Numbered from the stretch's first letter, positions 25,456-34,756 are shown. The stretch is DNA of 64,000 nucleotides from Galbibacter sp038433465 (GCF_038433465.1 NZ_JAESVF010000002.1:62001-126000), one strand, 5' to 3'. Notes: generated by a model not told the origin, from the letters alone. Numbers and translations: made by a program.

Positions 25456-26688
25456 TTAAGATGTCAAGTTTTTAAAACGCTGAAGCATAGTAGGATGCGA
25501 ATAATGTGCAAATACATATGCAGGATGTGGGGTGAGATTACTCAAACTATTTTTTGATAATTTTTTTAATGCTGAAATAAGCGGGGCGCTGGCATAGGTT
25601 TCTTTTGCATAATCATCCGCTTGATATTCAAATTTTCGCGAAAAATAATTCATGATTAACCCTGTGATTTCCGAAATCGGACTGTATAAAATTCCGAAGG
25701 CAATTAATCCTGCATGAAAACTTGGTTGTTGTACTCCGATGGCGAGCGACAACGCAGGCACATTTACAAATAACGAAAGGATGTACAGTGTGAGTCCTGT
25801 TAAAAGTATCGATACAAAAAGGTTGAAAATAATGTGTTTGCGTTTGTAATGACCAACTTCGTGGGCCAATACGGCAACAATTTCTTCTTCTTCCAAATCG
25901 TTAATTAGGGTGTCAAAAAGTGTTATTCTCTTTTGTTTTCCGAAGCCAGAGAAATAAGCATTTGCTTTGGTGGAACGCTTAGAGCCGTCAATTACAAAAA
26001 TATTGTCGAGTTGAAAACCAACTTTAGAAGCGTAGCTTTCAATTTTAGTTTTTAGAGAACCATCTTCTAAAGGGGTTTGTTTGTTAAAAAGCGGAACGAT
26101 AAGTTTGCTGTAAAACATGTTCATGAAAATGCTAAATACAGCAATAATTGCCCATGCATATACCCAAAATTGGGCGCCAGCAATTTGATAAAACCAAATA
26201 ATAAGTGCTAAAATTCCACCACCTAAAATTAGCATCATAAGCCAACCTTTTAATTTATCGACAAAGAATGTTTTTTTACTGGTTTTGTTGAATCCAAATT
26301 TTTCTTCGATTACAAAAGTGTGGTAATATGAAAATGGAGTGGTGAGAATATCACTTGCAAAAGTTATAATTCCGAAGAAAAGAAGTGCTACAACAATTTC
26401 GTTTTGACTGATACTTCTTGCGAAGTTATCGACATATTCAAAACCATCGAAAAAGAAAAAAGCTAGCGTTAATAGCAAAGAAAACAAACTGCTGATGTTT
26501 GAGAATTTGTAGTTTGCCTTTTTGTAAGCCTGTGATTTTTTATATTCCGTTTCGTCATAAACATCAGAAAGTGGTGTTGGAATTGGACTGTCAAACTTTT
26601 TGGTATTGAGTGTGTCTAGGATTTTATCAACTATAAAATCGACAATCAAAATAGTTATAATGATGTAAAATAAGGTCTGCGGATTCAT
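25456..26688 (-). CDS. M48-family metalloprotease (Ste24/CAAX protease type)
   Basis: A 410-residue inner-membrane zinc protease with several membrane helices. The zinc motif H-E-V-G-H is at residues 276-280 and the third ligand lies in E-Y-Q-A-D. The N-terminal helices and the long M48A layout match Ste24/CAAX prenyl endopeptidases; bacterial members are thought to work in membrane-protein quality control. It starts 21 bases after the RNA methyltransferase gene and is probably cotranscribed with it. Confidence 0.93.
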   Translation of the reverse strand: MNPQTLFYIIITILIVDFIVDKILDTLNTKKFDSPIPTPLSDVYDETEYKKSQAYKKANYKFSNISSLFSLLLTLAFFFFDGFEYVDNFARSISQNEIVVALLFFGIITFASDILTTPFSYYHTFVIEEKFGFNKTSKKTFFVDKLKGWLMMLILGGGILALIIWFYQIAGAQFWVYAWAIIAVFSIFMNMFYSKLIVPLFNKQTPLEDGSLKTKIESYASKVGFQLDNIFVIDGSKRSTKANAYFSGFGKQKRITLFDTLINDLEEEEIVAVLAHEVGHYKRKHIIFNLFVSILLTGLTLYILSLFVNVPALSLAIGVQQPSFHAGLIAFGILYSPISEITGLIMNYFSRKFEYQADDYAKETYASAPLISALKKLSKNSLSNLTPHPAYVFAHYSHPTMLQRFKNLTS

Positions 26689-26709
26689 TTCAGAAAGTGC
26701 TACTAAAAA

Positions 26710-27507
26710 TTAAAAATTACGCTGTCTTTTAGCTTCAAAAATAACAATGGCTGCGGCCACCGATACATTCATCGAATCGATTTCACCTTGCATCGGGATA
26801 ATGATATTTTGGGTAGAAGCTTCGAGCCATTCATCACTTAAGCCTGTTGCTTCTGTCCCAACCACAATAGCTGCGGGTTCGTTAAAGTTTACCGTATCGT
26901 AACGCACCGAAGCGGTAAGCGCAGCACAATGAATGGAGATATTTTTTTCTTTTAAAAAATTGATGATTTCGGTGGTACTGCCTTGCGCTACCGTATTTGT
27001 AAAAACGCAACCAACGCTAGAGCGTAGAATATTTGGGTTGTACAAATCGGTTTTAGGGTTGGCAATAATTACAGCATCCAAATTTGCTGCATCGGCGGTA
27101 CGTAGTAAAGCACCGATGTTTCCTGGTTTTTCGGGAGCTTCGGCAACCAAAATTAACGGGTTTTTACTTTTAAAATTAAGTTTTGCCAAGCTGTGCTCTT
27201 TTGCTTTCGCTATGGCAAGTATGCCTTCGGTAGTTTGTCGGTATGCTAGTTTTTGATAAACGTCTTTTGACACCCTAATCAACTCAGTTTTTGGGTGTTC
27301 TTGAAGCAATAATTTTACGTTTACTTCCGAGATGATTTCGTCGTAAAAAAGTACGGTTTGTAATTGGTAGTTTCCTTTTAGAGCGAGTTCGATTTCTCGT
27401 AATCCTTCAACAATAAATACACCAGATTTTTTGCGCTCTTTCGATTTATCTTTCAAGTGCAAAATCTGTTTTACTAAACTGTTTTGTGTGCTTGTTATTT
27501 CTTTCAA
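26710..27507 (-). CDS. TrmH-family (SpoU) RNA 2'-O-methyltransferase
   Basis: A 265-residue SPOUT-class enzyme that uses S-adenosylmethionine to methylate a ribose in RNA. It has an N-terminal substrate-binding domain, then motif 1 N-I-G-A-L-L-R-T-A-D-A, motif 2 V-V-G-T-E-A-T-G-L, and motif 3 I-P-M-Q-G-E-I-D-S-M-N-V-S-V-A-A-A, which forms the knotted SAM site. Target (23S rRNA or tRNA) is not determined by sequence alone. A TATTTTTG box is 14-21 bases upstream. First gene of a likely two-gene unit with the M48 protease. Confidence 0.93.
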   Translation of the reverse strand: MKEITSTQNSLVKQILHLKDKSKERKKSGVFIVEGLREIELALKGNYQLQTVLFYDEIISEVNVKLLLQEHPKTELIRVSKDVYQKLAYRQTTEGILAIAKAKEHSLAKLNFKSKNPLILVAEAPEKPGNIGALLRTADAANLDAVIIANPKTDLYNPNILRSSVGCVFTNTVAQGSTTEIINFLKEKNISIHCAALTASVRYDTVNFNEPAAIVVGTEATGLSDEWLEASTQNIIIPMQGEIDSMNVSVAAAIVIFEAKRQRNF

Positions 27508-27520
27508 CAGAATTTTTTTT

Positions 27521-27528
27521 CAAAAATA
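27521..27528 (-). promoter_or_regulatory. Candidate -7 box (TATTTTTG) for the RNA methyltransferase gene
   Basis: Minus-strand TATTTTTG, 13 bases before the start codon, matches TAnnTTTG. The 257-base gap up to the TetR gene contains divergent promoters and otherwise only AT-rich sequence. Confidence 0.4.
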
Positions 27529-27725
27529 CTTTAAATCTGTGGTTTACCAAGTTGATAAGGAAGCATTTTAATGATCCCTTCAGAAAATTTAATTCTTTCA
27601 ATATGAATCTGTTAACCAAAGGAATAGTTTTTTTTCAAATTATCAATATGTATTTCGAATGTTGAGAATATCATTTTTATACAGTTAATTAATGTTAAAT
27701 ACACATAAAATGATAGTTTTACTAT

Positions 27726-27733
27726 TAACTTTG
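27726..27733 (+). promoter_or_regulatory. Candidate -7 box (TAACTTTG) for the TetR-ABC-HlyD-TolC operon
   Basis: TAACTTTG matches TAnnTTTG, 31 bases before the TetR start codon. This is the only good match in the gap on this strand and probably drives the whole four-gene operon, letting the regulator control itself. Confidence 0.45.
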
Positions 27734-27764
27734 ACCGCTTTAATATTAATAAAAAAATGAGGCT

Positions 27765-28436
27765 ATGAAATTGCCTGGAAATTTGAGGTTTACAATCAAT
27801 GAAAAGCTGTATTTAAAAGATCCAGAGTCGTCTGTATTGGGGAGAAAAATTCTAAAACATGGAATTTTACTGATAGACGAGATAGGTTTTGAGGCTTTTA
27901 CGTTTAAGAAATTAGGCGATTGTATTGCTTCTAACGAGAGTTCTATTTACCGATATTTTGAAAACAAACACAAGTTTTTGTTGTACCTGTCGTCGTGGTA
28001 TTGGTCGTGGGTAGAGTACAGAATGTTGTTTGCTATTCAAAATATAGACGAGCCTTTACAAAAGCTTCACAAAGTTGTTTATGAGGTTACTTGCGAGATT
28101 AAAGATGATGTAAATACAGAATATATTGATGAGGCTGTACTGAACAGAATTATTATTTCTGAATATTCAAAAGCATTTATGTCGAAAGAAATAGATAAAG
28201 AAAATAAAGATGGTTTTTTTATAGTGTACAAAAACGTAATCAGTTTGTTGGCCGATATTATTGCCGAAGTAAAACCCGATTATTTATACAGCAAGGCGTT
28301 GGCTTCGAGCGTTGTGGTTGGGGCTTTAAATCAGCATTTTATAAAGCAACATTTTAAATCGATTACCGAGTTTACAGAACCAAATAAAGATGTTCCAACA
28401 TTTTACATCCAAACACTTGATAAGATATTGTTATGA
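27765..28436 (+). CDS. TetR/AcrR-family transcriptional regulator
   Basis: A 223-residue protein with a helix-turn-helix in F-T-F-K-K-L-G-D-C-I ... S-S-I-Y-R-Y-F-E-N-K (about residues 46-70), the usual TetR DNA-binding signature, and an all-helical C-terminal ligand domain without recognisable motif. It overlaps the ABC transporter gene by 4 bases (ATGA) and is therefore the first gene of the export operon, probably an autoregulator. Inducer unknown. Confidence 0.88.
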   Translation: MKLPGNLRFTINEKLYLKDPESSVLGRKILKHGILLIDEIGFEAFTFKKLGDCIASNESSIYRYFENKHKFLLYLSSWYWSWVEYRMLFAIQNIDEPLQKLHKVVYEVTCEIKDDVNTEYIDEAVLNRIIISEYSKAFMSKEIDKENKDGFFIVYKNVISLLADIIAEVKPDYLYSKALASSVVVGALNQHFIKQHFKSITEFTEPNKDVPTFYIQTLDKILL

Positions 28437-30079
28437 CGCCATTTCAACGATTTAGAGGATTATTAAAAGTAGATAAAAAAGATATTTATCAAATTATCTT
28501 GTATTCTATTTTGGCAGGAGTTATCAGTTTGTCGCTCCCGCTCGGAATCCAGTCTATTGTTAATTTTTTACAAGCTGGAAAAGTAAGTACTTCATGGGTA
28601 GTGCTTGTTATTATTGTGGTAATTGGTGTTGCTATGGTAGGAGTTTTCAAAATTATGCAATATCGAATTACAGAGAATCTTCAGCAGAAAATATTTGTAC
28701 GTTCGTCTTTTGAGTTTGCATTCCGATTTCCGAAAATGAAATTCAGTAAGCTATATCCATATTTACCAGAAGAATTAGCAAACCGTTTTTTCGATACCAT
28801 CAACGTACAAAAAGGGGTTTCTAAGCTTTTACTCGAAATGAGTGGTGCTGCTTTGCAGGTTTTCTTCGGAATAATTTTACTATCGCTTTACCATTCGTTT
28901 TTTATCTTCTTCGGATTGATGCTCATAGTGTTATTGTATTTTATTTTTAAACTGAATTTTAATCCTGGAGTTGATACGAGTTTAAAAGAATCTAATTATA
29001 AATACAAAGTGGCGCACTGGTTACAAGAAGTTGCACGTAACCATATGAGTTTTAAAAATAGAAGGGTTTTTAATTTTTCATTGGATAAAAACGACGAGTT
29101 AGTTGATGGTTATTTAACGCACCGTGAAAGTCACTTTTCAATTTTAAGAAGACAATTTATCCAGTTAACAGGATTTAAAGTGTTAATGACTGCCGGACTT
29201 TTAATCATTGGGGGGATTTTAGTACTCAATCAACAAATGAATATCGGGCAGTTTGTAGCGGCAGAAATTATCATTTTGAATATCACTAATGCGGTTGAAA
29301 AGTTATTCTCTGGAACCGAACTGTTTTACGATGTTTTGGCTTCCTTAGAAAAAATAGGGAAAGTAATGGATATCGAATTAGAGTCGGAAGAATTTGGGCA
29401 ATACAAACTTGAAGATGCTCCAATTTCGATAGAAACCAAAGAACTTAGCTATAAGTTTCCAGACTCCGAGCAGTATGTGCTTAAAAATGTTTCGATGAAA
29501 GTCGACCCTAAAGACCGAATTTTAATTGAAGGTCCAAACGGTTCTGGGAAAACAACGCTTATTAGAGTGTTGAGTAGAATTGTAGAGCCTTCCGAAGGAA
29601 TGGTGTATATAAACGGTACGAATTATAAAAAGTATTCTTTAGAAGATTATAGGTTTAACATAAGCTCCATCAGTGTAAATGACAATGTATTTGAAGGGAC
29701 AATTCTGGAAAATATTACATGTAAAAATCCAGAAATTTCATTGGCTAGAATTTTAAAAGTTTTAGAAGAATTAAAACTGTCGGAATACATTAGGTCTTTA
29801 CCAAATGGGTTGGATACGCAGGTACATTCTGGCGGAAAACAACTTTCTTCATCGATAGTCGAAAAGATATTGTTAGCGCGTTGCGTGCTTTCAGAACCAC
29901 GAATTATCTTTTTGGAAGAACCTTTGGAAAATGTCGACAAGGCTTCTTCAACAGACATTATAGATTATATGACTGCGCCAGACAAAGACTGGACTTTAAT
30001 AGTGATTTCTAAAAATTCGTATTGGAAATCAAAATGTAACAAGAGTTTCTATATGGTAAATGGAACCCTAAAAAGCTAA
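28433..30079 (+). CDS. Type I-secretion-like ABC half-transporter with degenerate ATPase motifs
   Basis: Layout of the 548-residue protein: about six membrane helices (residues 20-290), then a nucleotide-binding domain. Walker A is intact (G-P-N-G-S-G-K-T, 367-374). The Walker B region reads I-I-F-L-E-E (491-496), with Glu for the usual Asp. The signature is L-S-S-S-I (471-475) in place of LSGGQ. The Q-loop glutamine is missing (S-V-N-D-N, 414-418), and the H-loop histidine is replaced in I-S-K-N (525-528). It lacks a peptidase C39 domain. With HlyD and TolC downstream it resembles a type I exporter or envelope efflux system; whether it hydrolyses ATP normally is doubtful. Confidence 0.85.
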   Translation: MTPFQRFRGLLKVDKKDIYQIILYSILAGVISLSLPLGIQSIVNFLQAGKVSTSWVVLVIIVVIGVAMVGVFKIMQYRITENLQQKIFVRSSFEFAFRFPKMKFSKLYPYLPEELANRFFDTINVQKGVSKLLLEMSGAALQVFFGIILLSLYHSFFIFFGLMLIVLLYFIFKLNFNPGVDTSLKESNYKYKVAHWLQEVARNHMSFKNRRVFNFSLDKNDELVDGYLTHRESHFSILRRQFIQLTGFKVLMTAGLLIIGGILVLNQQMNIGQFVAAEIIILNITNAVEKLFSGTELFYDVLASLEKIGKVMDIELESEEFGQYKLEDAPISIETKELSYKFPDSEQYVLKNVSMKVDPKDRILIEGPNGSGKTTLIRVLSRIVEPSEGMVYINGTNYKKYSLEDYRFNISSISVNDNVFEGTILENITCKNPEISLARILKVLEELKLSEYIRSLPNGLDTQVHSGGKQLSSSIVEKILLARCVLSEPRIIFLEEPLENVDKASSTDIIDYMTAPDKDWTLIVISKNSYWKSKCNKSFYMVNGTLKS

Positions 30080-30082
30080 ACG

Positions 30083-31450
30083 ATGTTAAATATTTCGAAT
30101 AATAGAATTCATAATTATATAGATACCAGACGATTTAAATCGATGGTAATCTTTGCAGATAACAAACACTACGTAATTATCCGAAAAGTAGTTTGGGGTG
30201 TGGCTATTGCAATGGTATTGATGTTGTTTTTGCCATGGACGCAAAATATAAAAGGAAGCGGTTTTGTAACCACGCTTAAACCCGGACAACGACCACAAGC
30301 GGTACACGCTATTATTGGCGGACGTATTGAAGCTTGGTATGTGCAAGAAGGAGATTTTGTGGAGAAAGGCGATACTATTTTACATATTTCTGAAACCAAA
30401 TCGGAATATTTCGATCCAGATTTAGTTGAAAACACAGAAGTGCAGGTAAAGGCAAAAGAAAATGCAGTGGCATCTTATACTGCAAAAGTGGAAGCGCTTT
30501 CGCAACAAATTGAAGCTATCAAACGAGAGCGTCAATTAAAGTTGAAGCAAGCTGAAAACAAATTAAAGCAAAGTAAGTTAAAAGTTAAAAGTGATAGTAT
30601 TGACTTAGAAGCGGTGAAAACACAGTTAAGTATTGCTGAAACTCAATATAACCGTGCCTTTAAGTTAAATGAGGAAGGCCTAAAACCAATGACGTATGTG
30701 GAGGAGAAAAAGGTAAAACTCCAAGAAATGCAGGCTAAAATTGTAACGCAAGAAAACAAATTGCTTACAAGTGAAAATGAACTTATAAATACCGAAATGG
30801 AACTTACCCGTTTGGTTGCTTCGTATGCCGAAAAGTTGGCAAAAGCTACCAGCGATAAACAAACAGCTTTAAGTACCCAGTTTGATACCGAGTCGCAGGT
30901 AAGTAAATTACGCTCGCAATACACAAGTTACAAAATCAGAAATGGTATGTATTACATTACAGCGCCACAATCTGGTTATGTTAACCGTGCCTTACAATCG
31001 GGACTTGGAGAAACAATTAAAGAAGGAGCGTCTGTGGTAAGTATTATGCCTGCATCTTTCGAAATTGCTGTAGAATCGTATGTTGAACCAATGGATTATC
31101 CTTTAATAAATACAGGTGAAAAAGTGCGTATTTGGTTTGATGGTTGGCCTACCATTGTTTTTAGCGGATGGCCTGGCGTTTCCTACGGAACTTTTGGAGG
31201 TGTTATTGTAGCCAAAGAAAACTTTATTAGTGCCAACGGGAAATACCGTGTTTTAATTGCGCCAGACCCAGAAGAAAAATCATGGCCAAATTTATTGAGT
31301 ATCGGTGCGGGAGCACAAACCTTAGCACTTTTAGATACGGTACCAATTTGGTTTGAAATCTGGCGTACGCTAAACGGATTCCCACCAAATTTTTATACAA
31401 CACAAAGTAGCAACGGCGATAAAAATGCAAATGCAGAAACCAAAAAATAA
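30083..31450 (+). CDS. HlyD-family periplasmic adaptor (membrane fusion protein)
   Basis: A 455-residue protein with a short cytoplasmic N-terminus and one membrane helix (about 36-54). A lipoyl-like half-motif follows (A-I-I-G-G-R-I-E-A-W-Y-V-Q-E-G-D-F-V-E-K-G-D, about 76-97), then a long coiled-coil hairpin (about 105-285) and the second lipoyl half with a beta barrel. This is the layout of HlyD/EmrA adaptors that link an inner-membrane transporter to TolC. It starts 4 bases after the ABC gene. Cargo unknown; no substrate gene is adjacent. Confidence 0.92.
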   Translation: MLNISNNRIHNYIDTRRFKSMVIFADNKHYVIIRKVVWGVAIAMVLMLFLPWTQNIKGSGFVTTLKPGQRPQAVHAIIGGRIEAWYVQEGDFVEKGDTILHISETKSEYFDPDLVENTEVQVKAKENAVASYTAKVEALSQQIEAIKRERQLKLKQAENKLKQSKLKVKSDSIDLEAVKTQLSIAETQYNRAFKLNEEGLKPMTYVEEKKVKLQEMQAKIVTQENKLLTSENELINTEMELTRLVASYAEKLAKATSDKQTALSTQFDTESQVSKLRSQYTSYKIRNGMYYITAPQSGYVNRALQSGLGETIKEGASVVSIMPASFEIAVESYVEPMDYPLINTGEKVRIWFDGWPTIVFSGWPGVSYGTFGGVIVAKENFISANGKYRVLIAPDPEEKSWPNLLSIGAGAQTLALLDTVPIWFEIWRTLNGFPPNFYTTQSSNGDKNANAETKK

Positions 31451-31457
31451 GTTGATT

Positions 31458-32870
31458 ATGAAGGGGAATAACTTGCAACATATTTGGCTATTTTTCTTAC
31501 TTGTGGTGTTTTTTGGAGTACAAAAAGGGAGCGCCCAAGAAACGGTTTTGGATAGTGAATTTACGTATGAAGAGTTTTTAGGAGTGGTTAAAAAATACCA
31601 TCCGTTGGTGAAGCAAGCCGATTTAATTTTAACGACTTCCGAAGCAAAACTATTAAAAGCGCGTGGGTATTTTGACCCAAAACTTACAGCCGATTTTAAT
31701 AAAAAACGCTATAAAGATACCGAGTACTATTCGCTTTTCAACGGAAGTTTTAAAATCCCTACTTGGTATGGAATCGAGCTGAAAGCCGCATTCGATAGCA
31801 ATCAAGGGGATTATATAAATCCAGAAAATTATGTGCCAGAAGATGGTTTGGCAAGTTTTGGAATTTCAGTGCCGGTGGGGCAGGGTTTATGGATAAATAA
31901 ACGAATGGCTGAGGTGAAAAAAGGAAAGCTTTATCAAGAGCTTGGAGATTACGAGCGTACACTTGCTGTAGTTGACGCTTTAACAGAAGCTTCGGCTGCT
32001 TATTTTGATTGGAAGCAACAATACGACAAAGCAAAACTTTATGAGCAATTTTATCAAAATGCTAAAGAGCGTCAGGATTGGATAGTAAAATCGATTGTTT
32101 TGGGTGAACTTTCTCCGATAGATAGCGTAGAGTCGGGTATTAATTTAAAAACTAGAAAACTAGAGTGGGAGCAAGCCAATTTAAAGCTTACCAAAAGCAG
32201 ACTTACCTTGTCTAATTATTTATGGACTGAAGATGAGCTTCCGTTAGAATTATCAGAAGTGATGGAACCCGAAGAAACTTTGCATGATAATATTCTTTCT
32301 GTGCTGAATATCAATCCAGTTTCCGAAGAAATAGATTTTGAGAATCATCCGAAGTTAAAAGCTTTAAGTACTAAAATTGCAATGAAAGATGTAGATAGAC
32401 GTTTAATGGCAAATAAATTGTTGCCAAAATTAAATGTGAATTACAACTACATTGCAACCCCCGATTATATTGATGAATACAATTGGGATGATTATAAAAT
32501 TGGTGCATCGCTGTCTTTTCCTATTTTACTGAGGAAGGAACGCGCAGACGTGAAAATTGCCAAAGCAGAGTTGAGTAATGCCGAATATGGATTGAAATTT
32601 CAAACTCAAGAACTGCAAAATAAAGTGAAAGCTAAGTTTGCAGAGCTTTCATCCTATCAAACCCAAATTGGTATGAATGCCGATTTGGTAAACGATTATC
32701 AACAAATGCATGATGCTGAGGTAAGATTGTTTGAATTGGGCGAAAGTTCTATTTTTTACATCAATACGCGTGAGAATAAACTTGTAAAAGCAAAGGTTTC
32801 TCAAATAGAATTGGAAAACGAATATTTTTTAATTGCTGCTGAATTATACCGTACGCTCGCAATTTTATAG
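31458..32870 (+). CDS. TolC-family outer-membrane efflux protein
   Basis: A secreted outer-membrane channel of about 470 residues. The frame is open from 31425 inside the adaptor gene, but the ATG at 31458 gives a clean signal peptide ending G-S-A-Q-E. Two long-helix repeats typical of the OEP family (each with heptad-rich hairpins) span about 35-250 and 290-470. It completes a TetR-ABC-HlyD-TolC set and would form the outer-membrane exit duct. A strong stem-loop (32884-32926) ends the operon. Confidence 0.9.
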   Translation: MKGNNLQHIWLFFLLVVFFGVQKGSAQETVLDSEFTYEEFLGVVKKYHPLVKQADLILTTSEAKLLKARGYFDPKLTADFNKKRYKDTEYYSLFNGSFKIPTWYGIELKAAFDSNQGDYINPENYVPEDGLASFGISVPVGQGLWINKRMAEVKKGKLYQELGDYERTLAVVDALTEASAAYFDWKQQYDKAKLYEQFYQNAKERQDWIVKSIVLGELSPIDSVESGINLKTRKLEWEQANLKLTKSRLTLSNYLWTEDELPLELSEVMEPEETLHDNILSVLNINPVSEEIDFENHPKLKALSTKIAMKDVDRRLMANKLLPKLNVNYNYIATPDYIDEYNWDDYKIGASLSFPILLRKERADVKIAKAELSNAEYGLKFQTQELQNKVKAKFAELSSYQTQIGMNADLVNDYQQMHDAEVRLFELGESSIFYINTRENKLVKAKVSQIELENEYFLIAAELYRTLAIL

Positions 32871-32883
32871 AAAATTAAGCATA

Positions 32884-32926
32884 AAAAAAGCTGCTTGAAA
32901 AATTAAACTTTTCAAGCAGCTTTTTT
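32884..32926. terminator. Bidirectional intrinsic terminator
   Basis: Perfect stem AAAAAAGCTGCTTGAAAA (32884-32901) and TTTTCAAGCAGCTTTTTT (32909-32926) with a 7-base loop and T-tracts on both strands. It lies between the convergent TolC and amidohydrolase genes. Confidence 0.9.
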
Positions 32927-32940
32927 GTATTGTAGCGTAA

Positions 32941-34236
32941 TTACTGTTGTTTGTATTTATCGCTATATCGGTGCCATAATTCAGTTTGATGTGTTTCTAA
33001 ACTTATGTCTCTTCCTTGAATAAAAGCTTTGCTTATCACGTTAGTACGCATGTCTAACGCATCGCCTTCAGAAATAAATAAGGTAGCGTCTTTGCCAGTT
33101 GTAAGTGTGCCTGCGAAGGCATCAATTCCAGCAATTTTAGCAGCGTTTTCTGTAATTAGTTGTACCGCTTTTTCTTTGTCCAATCCATAAGCCGCAAAAG
33201 TACCAGCATAAAAAGGTAAGTTTCTCGTATTCATACGTTCCATATCTCCTGACGGGTCGATACCACAAAGCACTCCTTTTTCAGTTAAAATAGAAGCAAG
33301 CATAAAAGTGTGTTTTATGTTTTCGTCGTTGTTTGAAGGTAATCGGTGCGGACGTTGAATAACCACGGGGATATTTTTAGAGGCAAGCAAACTTGCAACT
33401 TCGTCGGCTTGGTCGCCACCAACAATCACCATTTTTTGAACTCCTATTTTCTCTCCAAAGTTGATAGCATCGGTAATTTCGCGAGCACCATCAACATGAA
33501 TAAAAAGTTTTTTAGAACCGTCAAAAAGTCCTTCAGTTGCTTCAAAAGGAAGGTTTCTAGGCTTTTCATCTCCAGCAAAATACGCTTTAGCTTCTGTTAG
33601 AAAACTTGTTACTTCGTTTATTTCTTCTGAATATTCTGTATTTGGTTTTAAACCAGGTTCTTCACCTCTCCATGGGCGACCTCTTTTTAAACTGTTTGGC
33701 CAATTTAAATGAATGGCATCGTCTGTTTTAATAGCAGCATCTTCCCAATTCCAAGCATCAAACTGAACAACAGAAGAAGTTCCAGAAATTCTACCACCAC
33801 GAGGCGTAATTTGCCCCATCAAAACTCCGTTTGGACGCATTGATTCTACAACCTTCGATTCGGCATTGTAGGCAATTAAACTTCGAATGTGAGGTAGGAG
33901 AGAGCCAACTTCGTCTTCATCGTCGGTAGCTCTAACAGCGTCAATTTCTACAAGTCCTAAGGTTGAATTTAAAACGATAAACCCAGGGTAAATGTGTTTT
34001 CCAGAGGCGTCTACTACCTTATTGTACTCAGATGCAGTTGCTTCGGAAGTATTTCCTACAAACGTAATCTTTCCGTCTTTAAAACCAACAGCGCTATTTT
34101 CGATAATACTTCCATTACCGATATGCGCAGTAGCGCCAGTTATTAATATACTTTCTTTTTGCTGAGGTGCAGGCGTTTGTTGTGCCATTACAACCGATGC
34201 AAAAAGTAAAAATGTAAGTTGTATGATGTGTTTCAT
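32941..34236 (-). CDS. Secreted amidohydrolase-like protein lacking the metal-binding HxH
   Basis: A 431-residue protein with a signal peptide (cleavage after V-V-M-A-Q, residue 19). The ATG at 34236 is preferred over an upstream start at 34275 because the signal peptide begins there. It has the amidohydrolase N-terminal sandwich (A-S-G-K-H-I-Y-P-G-F-I, 77-87), but where active enzymes carry HxH it reads V-L-N-S-T-L-G. A C-terminal T-G-K-D-A-T-L segment (imidazolonepropionase-like composite) is present. It would be exported and may be a binding or structural partner of the larger amidohydrolase gene upstream in the same direction. Enzyme activity is doubtful. Confidence 0.82.
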   Translation of the reverse strand: MKHIIQLTFLLFASVVMAQQTPAPQQKESILITGATAHIGNGSIIENSAVGFKDGKITFVGNTSEATASEYNKVVDASGKHIYPGFIVLNSTLGLVEIDAVRATDDEDEVGSLLPHIRSLIAYNAESKVVESMRPNGVLMGQITPRGGRISGTSSVVQFDAWNWEDAAIKTDDAIHLNWPNSLKRGRPWRGEEPGLKPNTEYSEEINEVTSFLTEAKAYFAGDEKPRNLPFEATEGLFDGSKKLFIHVDGAREITDAINFGEKIGVQKMVIVGGDQADEVASLLASKNIPVVIQRPHRLPSNNDENIKHTFMLASILTEKGVLCGIDPSGDMERMNTRNLPFYAGTFAAYGLDKEKAVQLITENAAKIAGIDAFAGTLTTGKDATLFISEGDALDMRTNVISKAFIQGRDISLETHQTELWHRYSDKYKQQ

Positions 34237-34312
34237 TTTTAAGTTTTTTTGATGAGTATATCTCATGCTTGTCAATAAAAATATTTTTAACGATAGATGA
34301 TTAATTGAAAAT

Positions 34313-34663
34313 CTATTGTGTTTTTTGTTCTGTCTCCCCGAGCGGAGTCGAGGGGTTATGATTTTCTGAATTTGTTTTGTTTTTGCATCCAGAATACAAT
34401 TTTAAATTGTTAAAATCATTTGAAGCTAAGGCAATTTTCTTTGCTCGACTCCATTTTTTTATTTTCTTTTCAAATGCTTCAGCTTGTTCAAACTGAATAA
34501 ATGTTTGCTGAAAAATTAACGTTACAGGTCTTCTGCTGTACGTATATGAATTTTTGTTTAATCCTTCATGGTGTTCATTCATTCTCCTTTCAAGATTATT
34601 TGTTAATCCTGTATAGATAGAGTCGTCAGAACATTTCAGCATATAAACAAAATAATTTTTCAT
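34313..34663 (-). CDS. Small GIY-YIG nuclease-family protein
   Basis: A 116-residue protein with the GIY-YIG core: F-V-Y-M-L-K-C near residue 5, Y-T-G near 17, R26-R27, and the metal-binding Glu in F-E-K-K-I-K (about 64-69). It belongs to the short UPF0213/YhbQ-like group, which may cut or bind DNA. The last dozen residues (P-S-T-P-L-G-E, about 104-110) are encoded by a palindromic repeat, not by the ancestral gene. Similar palindromes in opposite orientation lie upstream. This small group is frequent in Bacteroidetes; its biological job is unknown. Confidence 0.83.
   Translation of the reverse strand: MKNYFVYMLKCSDDSIYTGLTNNLERRMNEHHEGLNKNSYTYSRRPVTLIFQQTFIQFEQAEAFEKKIKKWSRAKKIALASNDFNNLKLYSGCKNKTNSENHNPSTPLGETEQKTQ
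34336..34355. repeat. REP-like palindrome, copy inside the 3' end of the GIY-YIG gene
   Basis: CCCCGAGCGGAGTCGAGGGG. It is the inverse complement type of CTCGACTCCGCTCGAG seen elsewhere in the window. It codes for P-S-T-P-L-G in the nuclease frame, so the element was absorbed into the gene end. Confidence 0.75.
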
Positions 34664-34685
34664 TCAAACTAGATTTTGTATTTGT

Positions 34686-34701
34686 CTCGACTCCGCTCGA
34701 C
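34686..34701. repeat. REP-like palindrome, opposite orientation, upstream of the GIY-YIG gene
   Basis: CTCGACTCCGCTCGAC, inverted relative to the copy at 34336-34355, followed by ATGACCG. A third related element, CCCGAGCGAAATCGAGGG at 34757-34774, is oriented like the first. The rest of the 135-base gap 34664-34798 is AT-rich with no gene. Confidence 0.75.
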
Positions 34702-34756
34702 ATGACCGTTTAGCCTTGTACTTTCAATGTGATGGTTATTTGTTATTTTCTTTCCT

